From the NCBI GenBank assembly GCA_008360975.2, contig CM039182.1, positions 93,812,443 through 93,876,442 on the forward strand: 64,000 nt of DNA, given 5' to 3'. Each line of letters starts with the position of its first letter. Positions within the stretch are counted from its first letter, which is position 1. The notes beneath the pieces were generated by a model. It was given only the letters and a program-made list of their open reading frames with translations, searched no databases and was not told the DNA's origin. Origin of the DNA: Lichenostomus cassidix (lineage: Eukaryota > Chordata > Aves > Passeriformes > Meliphagidae). Below are positions 49,889-62,455 of this stretch, in pieces. The translations under genes were made by a program, and so were the position numbers.

Positions 49889-52800
49889 GTAGAATGAAGA
49901 CTTGAAGTGGTTGTTTTTAAACAACTGCGTTCTACCAACTCACAAGTCTATAGGAAAAAGTACCCAGAACTACAAGCTACAGCAGGTTTTTCCAGCTTAT
50001 ACTTAAACTTAGGAAGATTAAAGCACCCAAGAACACTGTGCTTTTGTTAAAACAGAATGAAGTAACTACAGAGACCAGGAAACAAACAAACAAATAAATA
50101 AAATGCACATGTGTAATAAACTCAAGCATTCCAAAATTACTCCACATCCTTATTAAACTGCAGCAGACTCTGTTTGGGCTTAAAGCAATCAAAATAAAGT
50201 TGTGATCCAGATAGAATAAAGGATATCAGAAAAGATTTTAGTAATAACCACCATAGCTAAATTATTTCCCCTGCCCAAATATCAAAGGAAAATAGCTGTC
50301 AAAAGTGTAAATTAAATCACTTCTAAATTGAACAGAAAATTATTTCCTATTTTCTACAGGTTATGATTTGGAGTGATCTTAAACCTCTGGAAAAGAATTT
50401 TCCAATTTTCAAAAATTCTGAAGCCCAATTACAAGTAATTATAGCTTTTCATTTTCAACATGATGAAATAATTTGATTCTTTTTACAAGAGGTCTGGTTT
50501 AGCTCAAAATAGACAAGTGCTTCTGCAATGAGTTAGTACACAAAGACAATAAAGATCATTCTCAAAAGAAAATCAGGGATACATGTTGGCTATAAATCAT
50601 AAATGGAGCATTCAGGCAAAAATAGTTTGTGTGTTCTACAAATGCCAGTTATTTCCATTGCACATGAGTGAGATAAAGTAAACAGACCACTGACAGTTTT
50701 GGTTTTCAAATACAAAATGGGTAAGATTTGAAAGAAGAAAAAGAAAATGTATGGCATAATCTCTACTGTTGGATCTAGTCTTAAAGTATAACTTGGAGGA
50801 ACAGAGTACATGAATACAAGTTTTTCTATATTCCGAATCCAGAAGAAAAGCAAACTGAGACCATACAGCATTAAATTAAAACTAAATATTATTTTAAGTG
50901 TCTTGTTCCCAGGTCCACTTTCTTCCTCTCCATCCAAGAATTACCTTTTTTTTCTTATTCTCTGCTATACTACTATTCACTAAATTAGGAATTCCATTTC
51001 AGTAAAGCTCCTAAAACCTTTCAAACACAAAATCTAAAGCTCAACCAACTCCAAGTCAGTGCAGCACAGTTCATTTCCATGAAGTTCAATACGCTTTGCA
51101 AAGGGCCTGTTGCAAGTGAAAATATTCCTAAAATAACTGACACATTTGAATAGAATTATACAACTCTAACATGCAGCTGAAGCTCAACTTTACAAGACCA
51201 CCTTGTATATACCAAGTGCTGTAGTAAACCTCTATAGATTAAGGACAGAAGTTTGCATCATTCCTCTAAATTATAACCAAACTTGATATAACACCGACAT
51301 CCCGCGGCAAAAGGAAAAGTTTAAATGCTCTGGAGGGATTATCATCTGAATGTATTTATCAAAGAGAAGCAAACCCCACCTTTCTAAGCAGAGAAATATC
51401 ATCTAATCTGCAGGCAGAAAAATCTGAACACAACAGTTCTTACACTCTAATGCAAGACTGGGAAAGCAAGCTTGCCAGCAAGGCTGATTTCCAGCATTCC
51501 TGCCTTACCCTGGTTTGTTTGAAGGTTACCTATTTACAGTGTTACCCTTCAAAAACATGGAATGTTACAAACTGCGCAAAATAAGTTTGTCTGAACATAA
51601 ACAGAGACTAATACAAGAAATACTAACAGTGATCACATTAAAAAAAAAAGCCTATGCTATTTTTGTAATATTAGAAGTGTCAATAGTATTATTAGGTTTA
51701 ATTCTTTTGCATAAGAAATAAAATATTCTTTTTCTTGCCTTGTGCGACAAATTGGTTTACAATGTGTATATAGTGTGCTGCAAAGTGACTAATATAAAAT
51801 TAAAAACTATTTCTGCCGTATATCAAAGCATCTGGTTACTATTAAGTTTTCACAAAGAAAATTAGTAGATTGAGCACTGACATATTCAACACACCCACGT
51901 TTCTCTTGTGGTCAGTCTTCTGGCAGTGAAGCAAATCTTCAAAGACTTTTAAGAAAGTGTCAGCCAAAGGAAGAGAAAAAACAACCAAACACAAAACAAC
52001 TGGCTAACCTCTAATAATAAGGAGATTTTTTTAATATATATACAGACAGGAAAAAAATGCACGAATTTGAAGTTACAGACTTTCATTAAAGGTTTTTAAT
52101 GCTATCTCAGCTGTTGGGGCTGGTGTGTGGACACAGCAATTTAACTAATAGCAGATACAGGGAAAGATAAAGCAGAAAAAGCCAGGCACACTAACATCAG
52201 AAAACTGCAATCTACAGCCCTCCTACACCCTCAGGTAAATACGTTGCTGAAAGCTAGGCAGGATTTAGTCATATTATGGGATATTATATAACTCCATAGT
52301 GTGTTTTATTTGTATGTACATCTTTTAATGTCATCCTCCAAAACAGCAGACAGCAAAGCTCATTCTATATTTGCACAGGCCAGGTATGGGGGATTTTTCC
52401 TCCTGTGTTTCTCACCCATTTCGGAAGACCAGATAGGACACTACATTGTAGGGGCTACACATCCTTGTCTGTCTCGGAAGGTTAAAACAGCAGGACATTT
52501 GGCTGAAAGTTAAAGTAGTTTTGAGACTGCACTAGCAAATACTGCCTGCAGACTATGCTGGGTTTCAGTTGGGGCTTTTTTTTTGTTTGTGTAACACTCA
52601 GCAACACAGTAAAAAATTTAAGCAAAAGGTATTTTTTTTTCATTTTTTCCCTTTCTTATTTCTACTACCAGAAAGTATTTATCTTTATTAACATTTGCTT
52701 CTTTCATCAGCTGATGCAATTAAAACCTGAAGTAGATTTTGAACTGTGTACGATTTTCTCCAGCATCTAACAGTCTAAAGTATGTTCGAACACCCCTGGG

Positions 52801-54980
52801 TCACCTCATCTAGCAAGAACCAGTCAATGTGAATTGAAAGTGCAAGTAACAAAACAGGAGGCTTTTAGCCTACATTCAAAACTAAAATTATTCTTAATTA
52901 ATTATAAGCAAATCAAGAGAAATTATTAATATAAGGAGATGCTGTTTAAAAACATGATGTTTTTAAATATGCTGAGTACTTCTGCATGCAAGGCCCTCCA
53001 TTCACTACATGACCCTTGGGAGAGGCAATGGATCAGAGGATGGCTGAGAGGTGCAAAGGTGAGAGTAACTGGAGTGGGTTTTGAGCCACAGCAAATCACA
53101 TGGCAAGGTTAAGTATCCCTCCAAAGTGCCTCAAAGGCTCCCTTTTACCTTCCCAAAACTAAAAGGTAATCATTACAAACCTTCAGTCCACGTAAGTTCA
53201 GATCACAAACTAAATACCACTGCCACTCTGCTGGAGAACATACAGTCATGGAAATTCATCTTGCCAGTTCCATTCTTTTATCGCCATTAAGCAATATTTA
53301 GAAAACAAACAAATAAGGGTAATTATAGACTATCACTATCAAGATATCTTTTTCATAGAAAAAATATGACTGCCTCCAATTTGATTTGCTCCATCACACA
53401 GGCACACTGTTAGCTCAGAATTTTATAAATTCACTATCTTCCCTCCCACAATTTTGGACACAGCAACTCAGTAGAAATCAAATCCAACCTTGTCAAATAA
53501 CACATCAAGACACAAAAGGCATCTAGGGCCCAACAGGTCACTGTTATATCTCCAGAGAGGATGAAAAGATATTTGCAATTAGTAAGCAAGAAGTACAGGC
53601 ATTCTTTAAAGGCACTTCTACAGCCATCCATGCACTGGGCAGGGATGTGAGAGAAGAAAACTTAAATGTGCTTTGACTTTACAATTATCTTTGCCTTCTA
53701 CTGACCTAGTTTAAGAAGTGGTTTTACATAGTTTTATCTTCACTGAGAGGCAGACATAAATAAATTATCCATCTCAATTTTGTTGGCATTTTGTTGACTT
53801 TATGTATGAGATGATGAGATTTGCAATGATACACTCACTGTTCTCCAGCATCTTGGGACGAGTGTTCTTCCAACTGTCTGAATGTCACATGGAGCACATG
53901 GAGGGACCTACTCTGTGCAAATGTGTATCTGTATCTTCTAGGGAGGTTGTTCTGAGTTGTCATTATATAAATAGTACTGTAATCTAGATGTTCTTTGTTC
54001 AAAGTGTAGTCTCTTCAAGTGACTAGTACTTGTGACTAGCAGCAGCAGGAAAGTCAATTTGAAAAAAATATCCTGAAATCAATCCCAATAATGCAGAAGA
54101 AATAACCCCAAGAGACAACTACCAAATCATATAAAAAGTTTGGGAGATCTGTGACAACACACTTATTCTTTACAATCAAATTAGGCCTGTCTAACCTGGC
54201 ATCATATTTTAGAAAAAAAACCCAGAAAAAAAGTAAGACTTTTGAGACAAATTAACTAGCATTTATCTGACCATGCTTTCAGTGAGATGTATATGCCCAG
54301 AATCAAACACAGTGCATTCACTTAGGTTGTGACATGGCATATCCACTGCACTCTGATATCCACATTCAGAAGTCATCCATTAACTTGTTACTGGCTTTTT
54401 TTCACAGAGATCTATGAAAGTACAGCACTCCACCTGAGTGGAGCAACTTGTAGCAGTGAACATTATTCTGGATATAAAATTTAATCTGCTACTGCCCAAA
54501 ATCTTAGAAGCAAATTCTCCCAAATGTAAAAGATCAATGACATTGGAATCTCAAGGCTCATTACAAAGGCTTTGTAATTAGCCTGCAAAAACCTCTCAGA
54601 AACTCTAAGTTGAATATTGTGCAGTTGAGTTTCTCTTCTGTAAGGCAAATCCCTGAAACGAACAAATTAGTCACAAGGCCCTTAAGGCAGAAAAGTAAGG
54701 AAAGCTTCTGTTCTCTCTAACTCTTAACACGAGGGACTTCCAATGAAATTTAAACATTATAAATAGGCAATACTCTATCATACAATTCATAATTAGACAG
54801 TGGAACTAACTGCTACAAAATATCATTAAGGCTGAGGACTTAGCAAGGCTGGAAAAAGGATTAGACATTTATATGGTGTAACAAAAATATCCAGGCTTCT
54901 AATAATTTTCCAAGATCTATAAAATATCATATTTCAGAGTTTAACCCAAGCTCTAACCAAAGAATATGTGGTTTAGAAAC
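49889..54980. other. AT-rich non-coding DNA
   Basis: No gene or mobile element recognised over about 5 kb. It holds a short AAAC/AAAT repeat at 50085-50103 and A/T runs. The 115-codon minus-strand frame at 50590-50937 has a hydrophobic, phenylalanine-rich stretch produced by a poly-purine run and is not supported as a gene. Confidence 0.55.
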
Positions 54981-55245
54981 ATCATAGAATCACAGAATGG
55001 CTTGGGGTAGGAAAGGACCTTAAAGTTCAGCTCATTCCACCCCCCTGCCATGGGTAGGGATACCTTCTGCTAGACCAGGTTGCTCAGTCCCATCCAACCT
55101 GACTTGGATAGTTGCAGGGATGGGACATCCACAATCTCTCTGGGTTCCAGTGCCTCATCAGCCCCTGAGTAAAGAATTTCTTCCTAACCTCTGATCTAAA
55201 CCTGCCCTCTTTCAGCTTAAAATCAAGCTTCTTGCATCTTCATCT
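54981..55245 (-). mobile_element. CR1 LINE, 3' fragment (about 265 bp)
   Basis: The plus strand runs ATCATAGAATCACAGAATGG, GGAAAGGACCTTAAAG, CCCCCCTGCCATGGGTAGGG, CTAGACCAGGTTGCTCAG, CAGGGATGGGACATCCACAA and AAAGAATTTCTTCCTAA in the order expected for the reverse complement of the CR1 3' end and ORF2 C-terminal coding end. It is the clearest CR1 here, with modest divergence. 5'-truncated and inactive. Confidence 0.95.
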
Positions 55246-56010
55246 GAAACATCCACCATTGATCACTAGGTACTGGAATAGGATGAGTTAAGAAATACAG
55301 TATGTTGTGGCAATTCCTTTGCAGTTTTAAACAAAATAAGCACGTTGATCTGTAGTCTTCAGCTCAAAGTGGCTAGTGATCATGGTGTGTGCAGACATAA
55401 GAATCTGGGAGCCAAGGGCCATGGGAAGCCAAAGCTATTCAAACTGGACAGCAATTACAAGTTTAGGTATCAACACTACATTGTTCAACAGAATGGAAAA
55501 ACAGGAGAAAAAAATTAAAGCATTCCTTTGGCTGTTGTGTTATAAGCCTCTTTAAAAAAATAAAGAAACCCCAACCCATTCATAGTCAAATGTGAAAGGG
55601 TAAAATACAATTGACCTCAGAACTGAGAAGACTATTGAAAAGTTTTTTCTGACACCACTTCTTTGTTCTTTCCTCCTCTGTAGGCAGCCCTGTCATATCT
55701 GTTCCTCTTTCCACAAAATAAACTCTCCTTGCTTCTCCCTGTCTCAGAGGATGTTCTAACTCTCTAAATCATGTGGCCTTCTTTGTGTTTTCCACATCCC
55801 TTAGCAGCTTCACAAGAGCCAGACTATGAAGGGCCCAAGACTGACACATCGCAGAACAGCCAGGTAGCAGTGGTTGCTAGTGGTTCTCAAAGAGAGAATC
55901 TCATTGTAGTCCAGACAACCTAAAGCATCAGTCCACTTTTAAAAACACCAGGTCAAAAAGTTTGAAAATAAGATGTGAAATTAAAAATACATCATTCCAA
56001 ATCCATAAAC
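55246..56010. other. Non-coding DNA, nothing recognised
   Basis: Unique sequence between a CR1 and a MIR relic. No open frame or motif stands out. Confidence 0.55.
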
Positions 56011-56011
56011 G

Positions 56012-56066
56012 CTAATCTCTGTGTGTTAATAAGCCTATCTGTAAAATATGAGATAACGGTCTAACA
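56012..56066 (+). mobile_element. MIR-like SINE relic, 3' part
   Basis: CTAATCTCTGTGTGTTAATA followed by AGCCTATCTGTAAAATATGA matches the MIR stretch ACCTCTCTGTGCCTCAGTTT then CCTCATCTGTAAAATGGGG over about 45 bp. The 5' part is not recognisable. Confidence 0.5.
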
Positions 56067-57154
56067 AATGAAAAAAACACCACATTGATAGTTCCTATAA
56101 AACACAGGTCAAAAGAATGACTTTGCATGTAAATATTTGAACTACATACTGTAAGTAACATTTCAGCCTCTGCATGCAATTATTAAATATTAAGTAAATA
56201 GCTATGGATCATACGTACAAAGGTGAATGCAAAATGCAGCAATATTTAAATTAAGATCAAAACAAGAAACAGCCTTTTGGTGTTCTGGTTTTTCTCTTCA
56301 GAGTGTGGTGGATAATAAATATCCAAGAGCTTTCCAAGGCCTCAGAACAGATTGGATGAGTTTCTTTATGTTTCCTTTTGTAATCCTGTCACAGAAGCAA
56401 CGTATCAAAAGATACAACCTGCAATTTGGCGGCAAAGAGAAACACCGCACCTCCCTCCAGTCCTTGAAGACCTTTTTTTTCCACCCCAAAAAAAAGCAGA
56501 AAGGCAGATCTGACGACTTGCACTGGAGTGCTCAAATCAAGAATTTTATTACCCAATTCACTCTCCTCTATGCTGAGAGCTCAGACTAATCCAGCAGGTC
56601 AGATACAGCAAGTCACAAACCATGGCATTTTCTCAAAATATTTTATTTTGAGAAAAAAAAACAAGACAAAAACCAAAACTAAAACCCAAAACTAAGTGAC
56701 CAACTCAGATGAGCCACTGAAGACACTATTTAAAAAGAAAAAGCTTTTTTGTATTTTTGAGTAGCTGAAGGTACTTGGTTTTGATTTTCTTGAAAAGGCA
56801 GAAAGTCAAAAGTCCTTGAATGAACTGTTACAGTGTAAGTAACATTCAGAACATTCTTATTTGCCCCTTTTTTTCTCTACAAGTGATTAATTGTATGAAA
56901 TAATGCCAATAAATTTAAAAACTATAATGCAGTCTAAGAATAGGCCCCTGTATAAATTGAACGCAATAGTCACATATTTTGTGGGTAGATTAAGGATAAA
57001 ACTGCTAGTTCCATGCTGTGCCAGATGAAAAGGAACTGTTTGAGTACTTTAGAGCATGCATATTTAGTAGGCCATCCAAATTATTTATAAAACTTTAGGG
57101 AAAAAAATTACTAGTTAAGGAAAATAGTACCATTCAGTGAATAAGGAACAAGAA
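56067..57154. other. AT-rich non-coding DNA
   Basis: Contains a 120-codon plus-strand frame (56227-56589) with a lysine-rich region encoded by an A-run. It has no domain and no convincing splice context. No element recognised. Confidence 0.5.
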
Positions 57155-57275
57155 CAAGAAATTCAGGCTCCATTCTCAGCTTCCCAGAGACTGAGCAAAT
57201 CACTTCTTCCTGTACAGTTTCCATATCTACAAAACTAAGGTAAAATTTACTACTTTGGTAAAATGCTACATAAAC
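57155..57275 (+). mobile_element. MIR-like SINE relic
   Basis: GACTGAGCAAATCACTTCTTCC, then a CAGTTTCCATATCTACAAAAC block, then AAGGTAAAATTTAC match the MIR order of GGGCAAGTCACTTAACC, CAGTTTCCTCATCTGTAAAAT and GGGATAAT. Good core match over about 70 bp. Confidence 0.6.
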
Positions 57276-59040
57276 TGTACATGAAACATCTTGACAAAGG
57301 AACCGAAAGTTCTGGACATAGGAACTGAGCATAGGAACTACACAGATTTGCTGAAATTGTGCAAAAATTCAAAATCCCAACAGTATGCAGAGTACCATGG
57401 TAAATTTATCACATTCTCTACATGTCAGCAACACACATATATTCAGCTCCATCTCATCACATTTAGGAAAACCCCAAGGAAATAAGGAGGGGAGCTGAAT
57501 AAGTATGCAGAGCCACAAAAGGCTGCCCTGCAGTCAGACAGCTACAGTTAACACAAAGCAAACCAAGTCTTTACTGTCTTCAGCCATGCCTTCGACAGCC
57601 AGAGACACCCCAGTCATTGGAGAATGAAGCAGTGAGATGAAAGAGCTAAGTACTGAAGAAAAAGGCTGTAAAGTCTACAAAACAAAATGGGCATTTACTT
57701 TAGCATCAGAACATAAATAAGTAGTAATGTTTCAATAAATGATGTAGGTGTAGGGAGCCTCAGCAAGCAGCTCAGCAGTTCCATGTAATACCAGTACTGA
57801 GGTCTTCAGAGAGACTTGTCTACATGTTCTTACAGCACTGTGAAATGCAATTCACAATCCCTTTTGACAGCCTCAATTTAGACATACCCACCTTTACAGT
57901 AGGGACTGTACGCTACAAATAACTGTCACAACTTATTGAAGAGACCTCCTAAGAGAAACACAAAAGATATGCAAAAGAAATGAAGAACAAAGGTTTGCCC
58001 TAAAAATGAAACTCATTACTAACTTTTCTAAAAGTGAGACTATCTTTCAATGGACCTCAGTGGAAAGTCTCATTAACTCAAGAACTTGACACTCAGTAAT
58101 ATTTCTATTGTTATTAATAATGAAAAAACACATTCAAAAAATACTACACAGCCACAGTCCTGTAGCAACCCATTAACCAAGTATTAAACTACATGGTTGA
58201 AACCATGAATTTACATTTCAAGAAAGAACAAATATAAACTCATACATATTATCAGATTTTTAAATGAAAGCAGGGATATTCCTGCTGTTACCCATTAATC
58301 CAGAATTTATTCCCCAGCTCTTTCAGTTGTCCAGAAAAGGGCACTGCCCCTTCTCTCCATATCTAAGGCACCTTGCCTATCTAAGGCAACTGGCAATGGA
58401 GCTACAGACCTTTACACTGCTAAGTGTAGAAGCACAGAAGAGAGACAGCACTCTTGTTTACAAGAACAGCCCTTACCAATTCTTACTATTTTCTCTCTTT
58501 AAGCAATTGTCCATGGGCCTCTTTATCTGCTTCAATCTGCCTAGAATATCTTTCTCCTCCGACAAGCTGACACCTGGTCTAAATTCACATGGCAAGATGC
58601 ACCAGTTGTTCAGTTCTCATTCTGAAAATAACAGTTGGACTTTTCCCAGTCAGTCTAGGAAGGAGAAACATATGAGATTTTTTTTTCCAAGTATTATCAA
58701 GAAGTCTAGATAACATATAGAAGAAGAATCAGAAGAATACTATATAGTGAGTAAAATTACATTAGGAGAACCAAAGAGAATAGAAACAGGAATAGATTGG
58801 TCCTCCCAATTTCTAGAGGACAGATGATGAATGCAATTCCAGCCTTGCCACTCTTGGTACTAGCAGACATGGCTAGAACACAAGGACAAGGGAATCAGAT
58901 AGATAGGTAAGTAGGAAATATCTCTGCAGTTCAGTGCACTGGGCAAGCTGCAGTCCTGTTTTCCAGGACACACCTGTGCATCTCCCAGAAAAGTTCAGCT
59001 CTGACTTCTCCACACCCCACATTCAGTGGTTGCAGACAGT
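57276..59040. other. Non-coding DNA
   Basis: A 149-codon plus-strand frame (58264-58713) shows no recognisable domain. An 18-bp-period partial duplication of ATCTAAGGCA lies at 58361-58388. The part nearest the CR1 (about 58700-59040) is where that element's 3' end should be, but no CR1 tail can be recognised. Confidence 0.5.
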
Positions 59041-59625
59041 CCTCTTTTCTTCAAGCTGAATGAAGAAAGCTCCCTTAGCTTCTCCTTTCACATCACTCAG
59101 AAAACCTGAGGCTTGCTTGGGACTGGTTTGGTGGCACTCTGCCAGACTCACTACGGTCTATTAAAGTCTTCCTTGCACTGTGGACTTCCATACTAGACAC
59201 AATATTCCAAATGTGATCTCAAATGGCAGCTAGAGGGTAAGAATCACTTTCCACAACCTGATGGCTATGCTCTTGCCAACACAGCCCAGCATGCAAATAG
59301 CCTTCTTTGTTGCAAGGGCACACTGCAATCTTCAACCTGTCTGCAACCAGAAGTACAGGGCCTTTTTCTCCAAAGCTGATTTCTAGCAAGTCAGAGTTCA
59401 TACGGTCCTTCTGTGTGAGTTTATTTCATCCTAATCATGGGACTCTACCTTGCTTTGAAGTTCATGAGATTCCTGTCAGCTCACTTCTCCATTCTGAGTA
59501 GGTCCCACTCGAAGGCAGCCCTTGAGTGCACTGACTGCCTCCACAAAGTTGCTCTCATCCATGGACTTGCTAAGAATGCAGCAAATCCACCTGCTAGATT
59601 AACAATGAAACAGAGAAATCTAAAA
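59041..59625 (-). pseudogene. CR1 LINE internal fragment: decayed reverse-transcriptase 3' half
   Basis: On the minus strand this encodes scraps of the C-terminal half of a CR1 ORF2 reverse transcriptase. ADRNLMNF is readable near 59459-59482, preceded by a TGA where the family has tryptophan. DLLEISFGEK is readable near 59395, in a different frame, so at least one frameshift separates them. Plus-strand blocks such as TTCATGAGATTCCTGTCAGC, AACACAGCCCAGCATGC and TTCTTTGTTGCAAGGGCACAC match the reverse complement of CR1 in order. Stops and frameshifts make it non-functional. Unlike most CR1 copies it lacks a recognisable 3' tail, so it is truncated at both ends. Its higher divergence suggests an older CR1 subfamily than the 55-kb copy. 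Confidence 0.9.
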
Positions 59626-61470
59626 GGCATGATAATCTAGAATGGCCATCTCCACACTACTGCAGAGGAAGGAACACAAAATGGCAATTTTTATGATAAT
59701 ATGAGTCTATCAGTCCCAAGTATTTCCTGCATCCCCATAAAAGAGCCTACACTCTATATACCAAACCTGACAGAAGGACTGACTTTACATGGATATGCTC
59801 ATGGAAGTGAAGTCAGTGGTGGTTTAAGATAATATGATAGATTGTAAACAACTGCAGTCCGGGAGTTGGCATAAGTTTGCTTCCACCAATTTACTGATCA
59901 GGGTTGCAAACCTCTTGAAATTGCCAGAGCTTATTTGCCAAGAAAAAAATCACCAACAAGCTGTTCCTGCAAGAAGCATCTTTCAAAGTGAATATCCATC
60001 TGACAAAATGCATTGCTGTTAATGTTCAGGAGAGTTTGTTACAATTTCTTGCAGATCTTAACCATCTTTGACTGTCTTTGACTTTTGATTTACCTCAATA
60101 AGAGAATAAAAAGGTATTTTTGCCCTTAATAGGAACTGAACTGAATCTGAATCCTGAATTTCTCTTTTAGAGTATGATATGGCCTTAAGAAAAAGTGGAA
60201 AGATTTAAGGATGTTATGCCTCCGAGAACTCTATGTTCATACTGAGACAAGAAACATCAGTGAGCTACACAAAATAGATTTTAATGCCAAATCAATCTCA
60301 CCAATAGAGATGCAAAGAGAGTTGTATGACCAATGCATTTTCTTTGGAATTATTCCAACAAAGGAAAGTGAAAAAGCCAATTTCTACCCACAAGATTTTT
60401 CCAGCATCTCCTACAAAATATTTCTCTACATAGAAACAAAACCAGACTATGGCACTACGACAGGTGACAGCCATCTGGAATTGCAGAGGGTGGCCTTTTT
60501 CAACAGGCCAAAGATGAGCTATCAAGCCTAGTAGCTAGAGACTGACTGAAGAAAAATGTCCCAGTTTCTAATCAATACTGTTTGCAAATTCTGTGTTTGA
60601 TTGACAAGGAGAAAGGGAAGGCAAGGTAGGACAGCCCACAGTCTCAGGTTCCTCAGGGAGGGGTACAACAGCATAGTTACACATCTGTAATCAGTCACTG
60701 CAGGGAGACAGGAAGGGTGAAGGCCATGGTATCCTGCTTGCCTGCCTTCCAGCGCACAATTCGTGTCTCACTTTGAAGGCTGATTTGTCTGGGATCCCCA
60801 CAGTCAATGGCAAGAACAGGTTTCTCTGTCCATGACTAAGAGCAGCTCTTGCTCTCTCCTACCTTTGGAAGGGATCCACATCTCTCCCCTGATTTCCTGT
60901 TATACCTGTGGTGCCTAACTGAAATACTTTAAGCATAACAGCCACAAATAATTTTCTCTTTGCTGCTTTTGCAGGAAACTCTATATTGGGCACCTGGGTG
61001 GGGAGGAGAAGGCAATAGGACAAAGAGATTACAGCAATACCATCAAGAAACAAAAGGATCACCAAATACCAGATACATGATTAAAAACCAAAACCCTGAA
61101 TGGACCTGGAAGCGAGTCACCAGTCCTTGCAAGTGAGAGCGGTAGTGAGTCACCTAAAGGCTTATATTCCTTCTGCCCACATTCTACATGCAACTCCCTT
61201 TCCTAATTTCTGGCTAAATATCTTCTGCTGCCTGTAATGAGTACAGCTTCTGTTCCTATAAAGCACAAACACTTCTCAGACTAGGCTATCAGCAACCCGT
61301 AACAGGCAGATATCTCAGCGTCTGGAAGACTGTGGTTTTAAAGATCTGACAAGGAATAATATCTGAACTTAGGTGGTAATTAAACTGTCTGAGCAATGCT
61401 AAGAACAGATACATTATCTTTTAATATCAGAAATGAAGCACTATTAGAGAACACAAAAGCACCTCTCCAC
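59626..61470. other. Non-coding DNA
   Basis: No gene or element recognised. A 106-codon plus-strand frame at 60211-60531 has no domain. Slightly higher GC around 60600-60870 without CpG enrichment. Confidence 0.55.
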
Positions 61471-61473
61471 ACA

Positions 61474-61530
61474 GGAAACATACAAAATGGATCCTTCTCT
61501 TGCTGCTGGGAGCTCCACAGATATTCATAT
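61474..61530 (+). repeat. Diverged dispersed repeat, copy 1
   Basis: GGAAACATACAAAATGGATCC, then CTTCTCTTGCTGCTGGGAGC is repeated in diverged form about 920 bp downstream in the same orientation (62397-62455). Similarity seems to continue weakly to about 61575. The family is not identified. Confidence 0.65.
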
Positions 61531-62396
61531 GTTTGATCACATATTTGACATCACACTATTGCTCCTACTGACTACTGCCAGCTTTCCTGGGCAATCATGC
61601 TTATATAAATTCAAATCTCTCATGCAATTTAAATGACTTTCAGAAAAAAATACTGCTATTGGCCATTTATTATATAATGATTCACGGTAATATTTTTTGA
61701 ATGCTACATTGAGTGTCTAGTCCGGGGAGATGGCAGGAAAGAAAAAACAAGAGACTTAAAACTGAACTAAGCCAACCACTGTGCTAATATGGGACGGGAT
61801 GTGGCGGTGTGAGGGGGGAAGACATGGGGGAAAGCAGAGGAAAGAGAAGTTCAAAACAAGTCCCAAGAAATCTACCAAATTAAAAAGTCACATTTTATGT
61901 TCTGTGGCTTAAGAGATTACAGGGTTACAGGCTATAACAAAAATCAAAATCATCTGTAGAACCATAATTTTCTGTCACATGCAATATTTTCATGATTAGT
62001 GAACACAAAGCTTTTAAGAGAGAAATTTAGAAAGGTGTACAAGAAATACAAATATATTTGAGAGGAATAGAGACCAAAGAATTTAACTCTTTGAAATACC
62101 CAGTAATGTCATAAATGTAGACGGAAGCTGTAAATGCTAGCTCTGCAACTGATGCTCAAAACATTTCAGTATCTGGTATTACACTATTTGTATAATGTCA
62201 TGCTGCCAATTTAATTCTCAGCTGTATCTGAATCAGAGATCACACCTCCCTATCTGCTGAGGCAAGGAGCTTAGGAGTTAATTTGTGGTACTTTTCCAGA
62301 TCTCCCCTAAATCTATTTAAATCAGGCTTTCTGAAAATCATCATTTCCCATATTCTTCCCTGACTTCATTGTACAGCACAAAGAACACACTATCAT

Positions 62397-62455
62397 GGAA
62401 AACATACAAAATGGATACTTTTCTTCCTGTTGGGAGCCCAGGATACAGGCATACT
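62397..62455 (+). repeat. Diverged dispersed repeat, copy 2
   Basis: GGAAAACATACAAAATGGAT followed by ACTTTTCTTCCTGTTGGGAG matches copy 1 at 61474 with several substitutions. The flanks diverge. It may be an old local duplication or two relics of one unidentified element. Confidence 0.65.

Noticed and set aside
56227..56589. 120-codon plus-strand frame with an acceptor-like TTCTCTTCAG inside
   Set aside because: No matching donor, no domain; the lysine-rich part comes from an A-run.
58264..58713. 149-codon plus-strand open frame
   Set aside because: No recognisable domain; contains a small internal sequence duplication and ends in a poly-T stretch. Probably chance.
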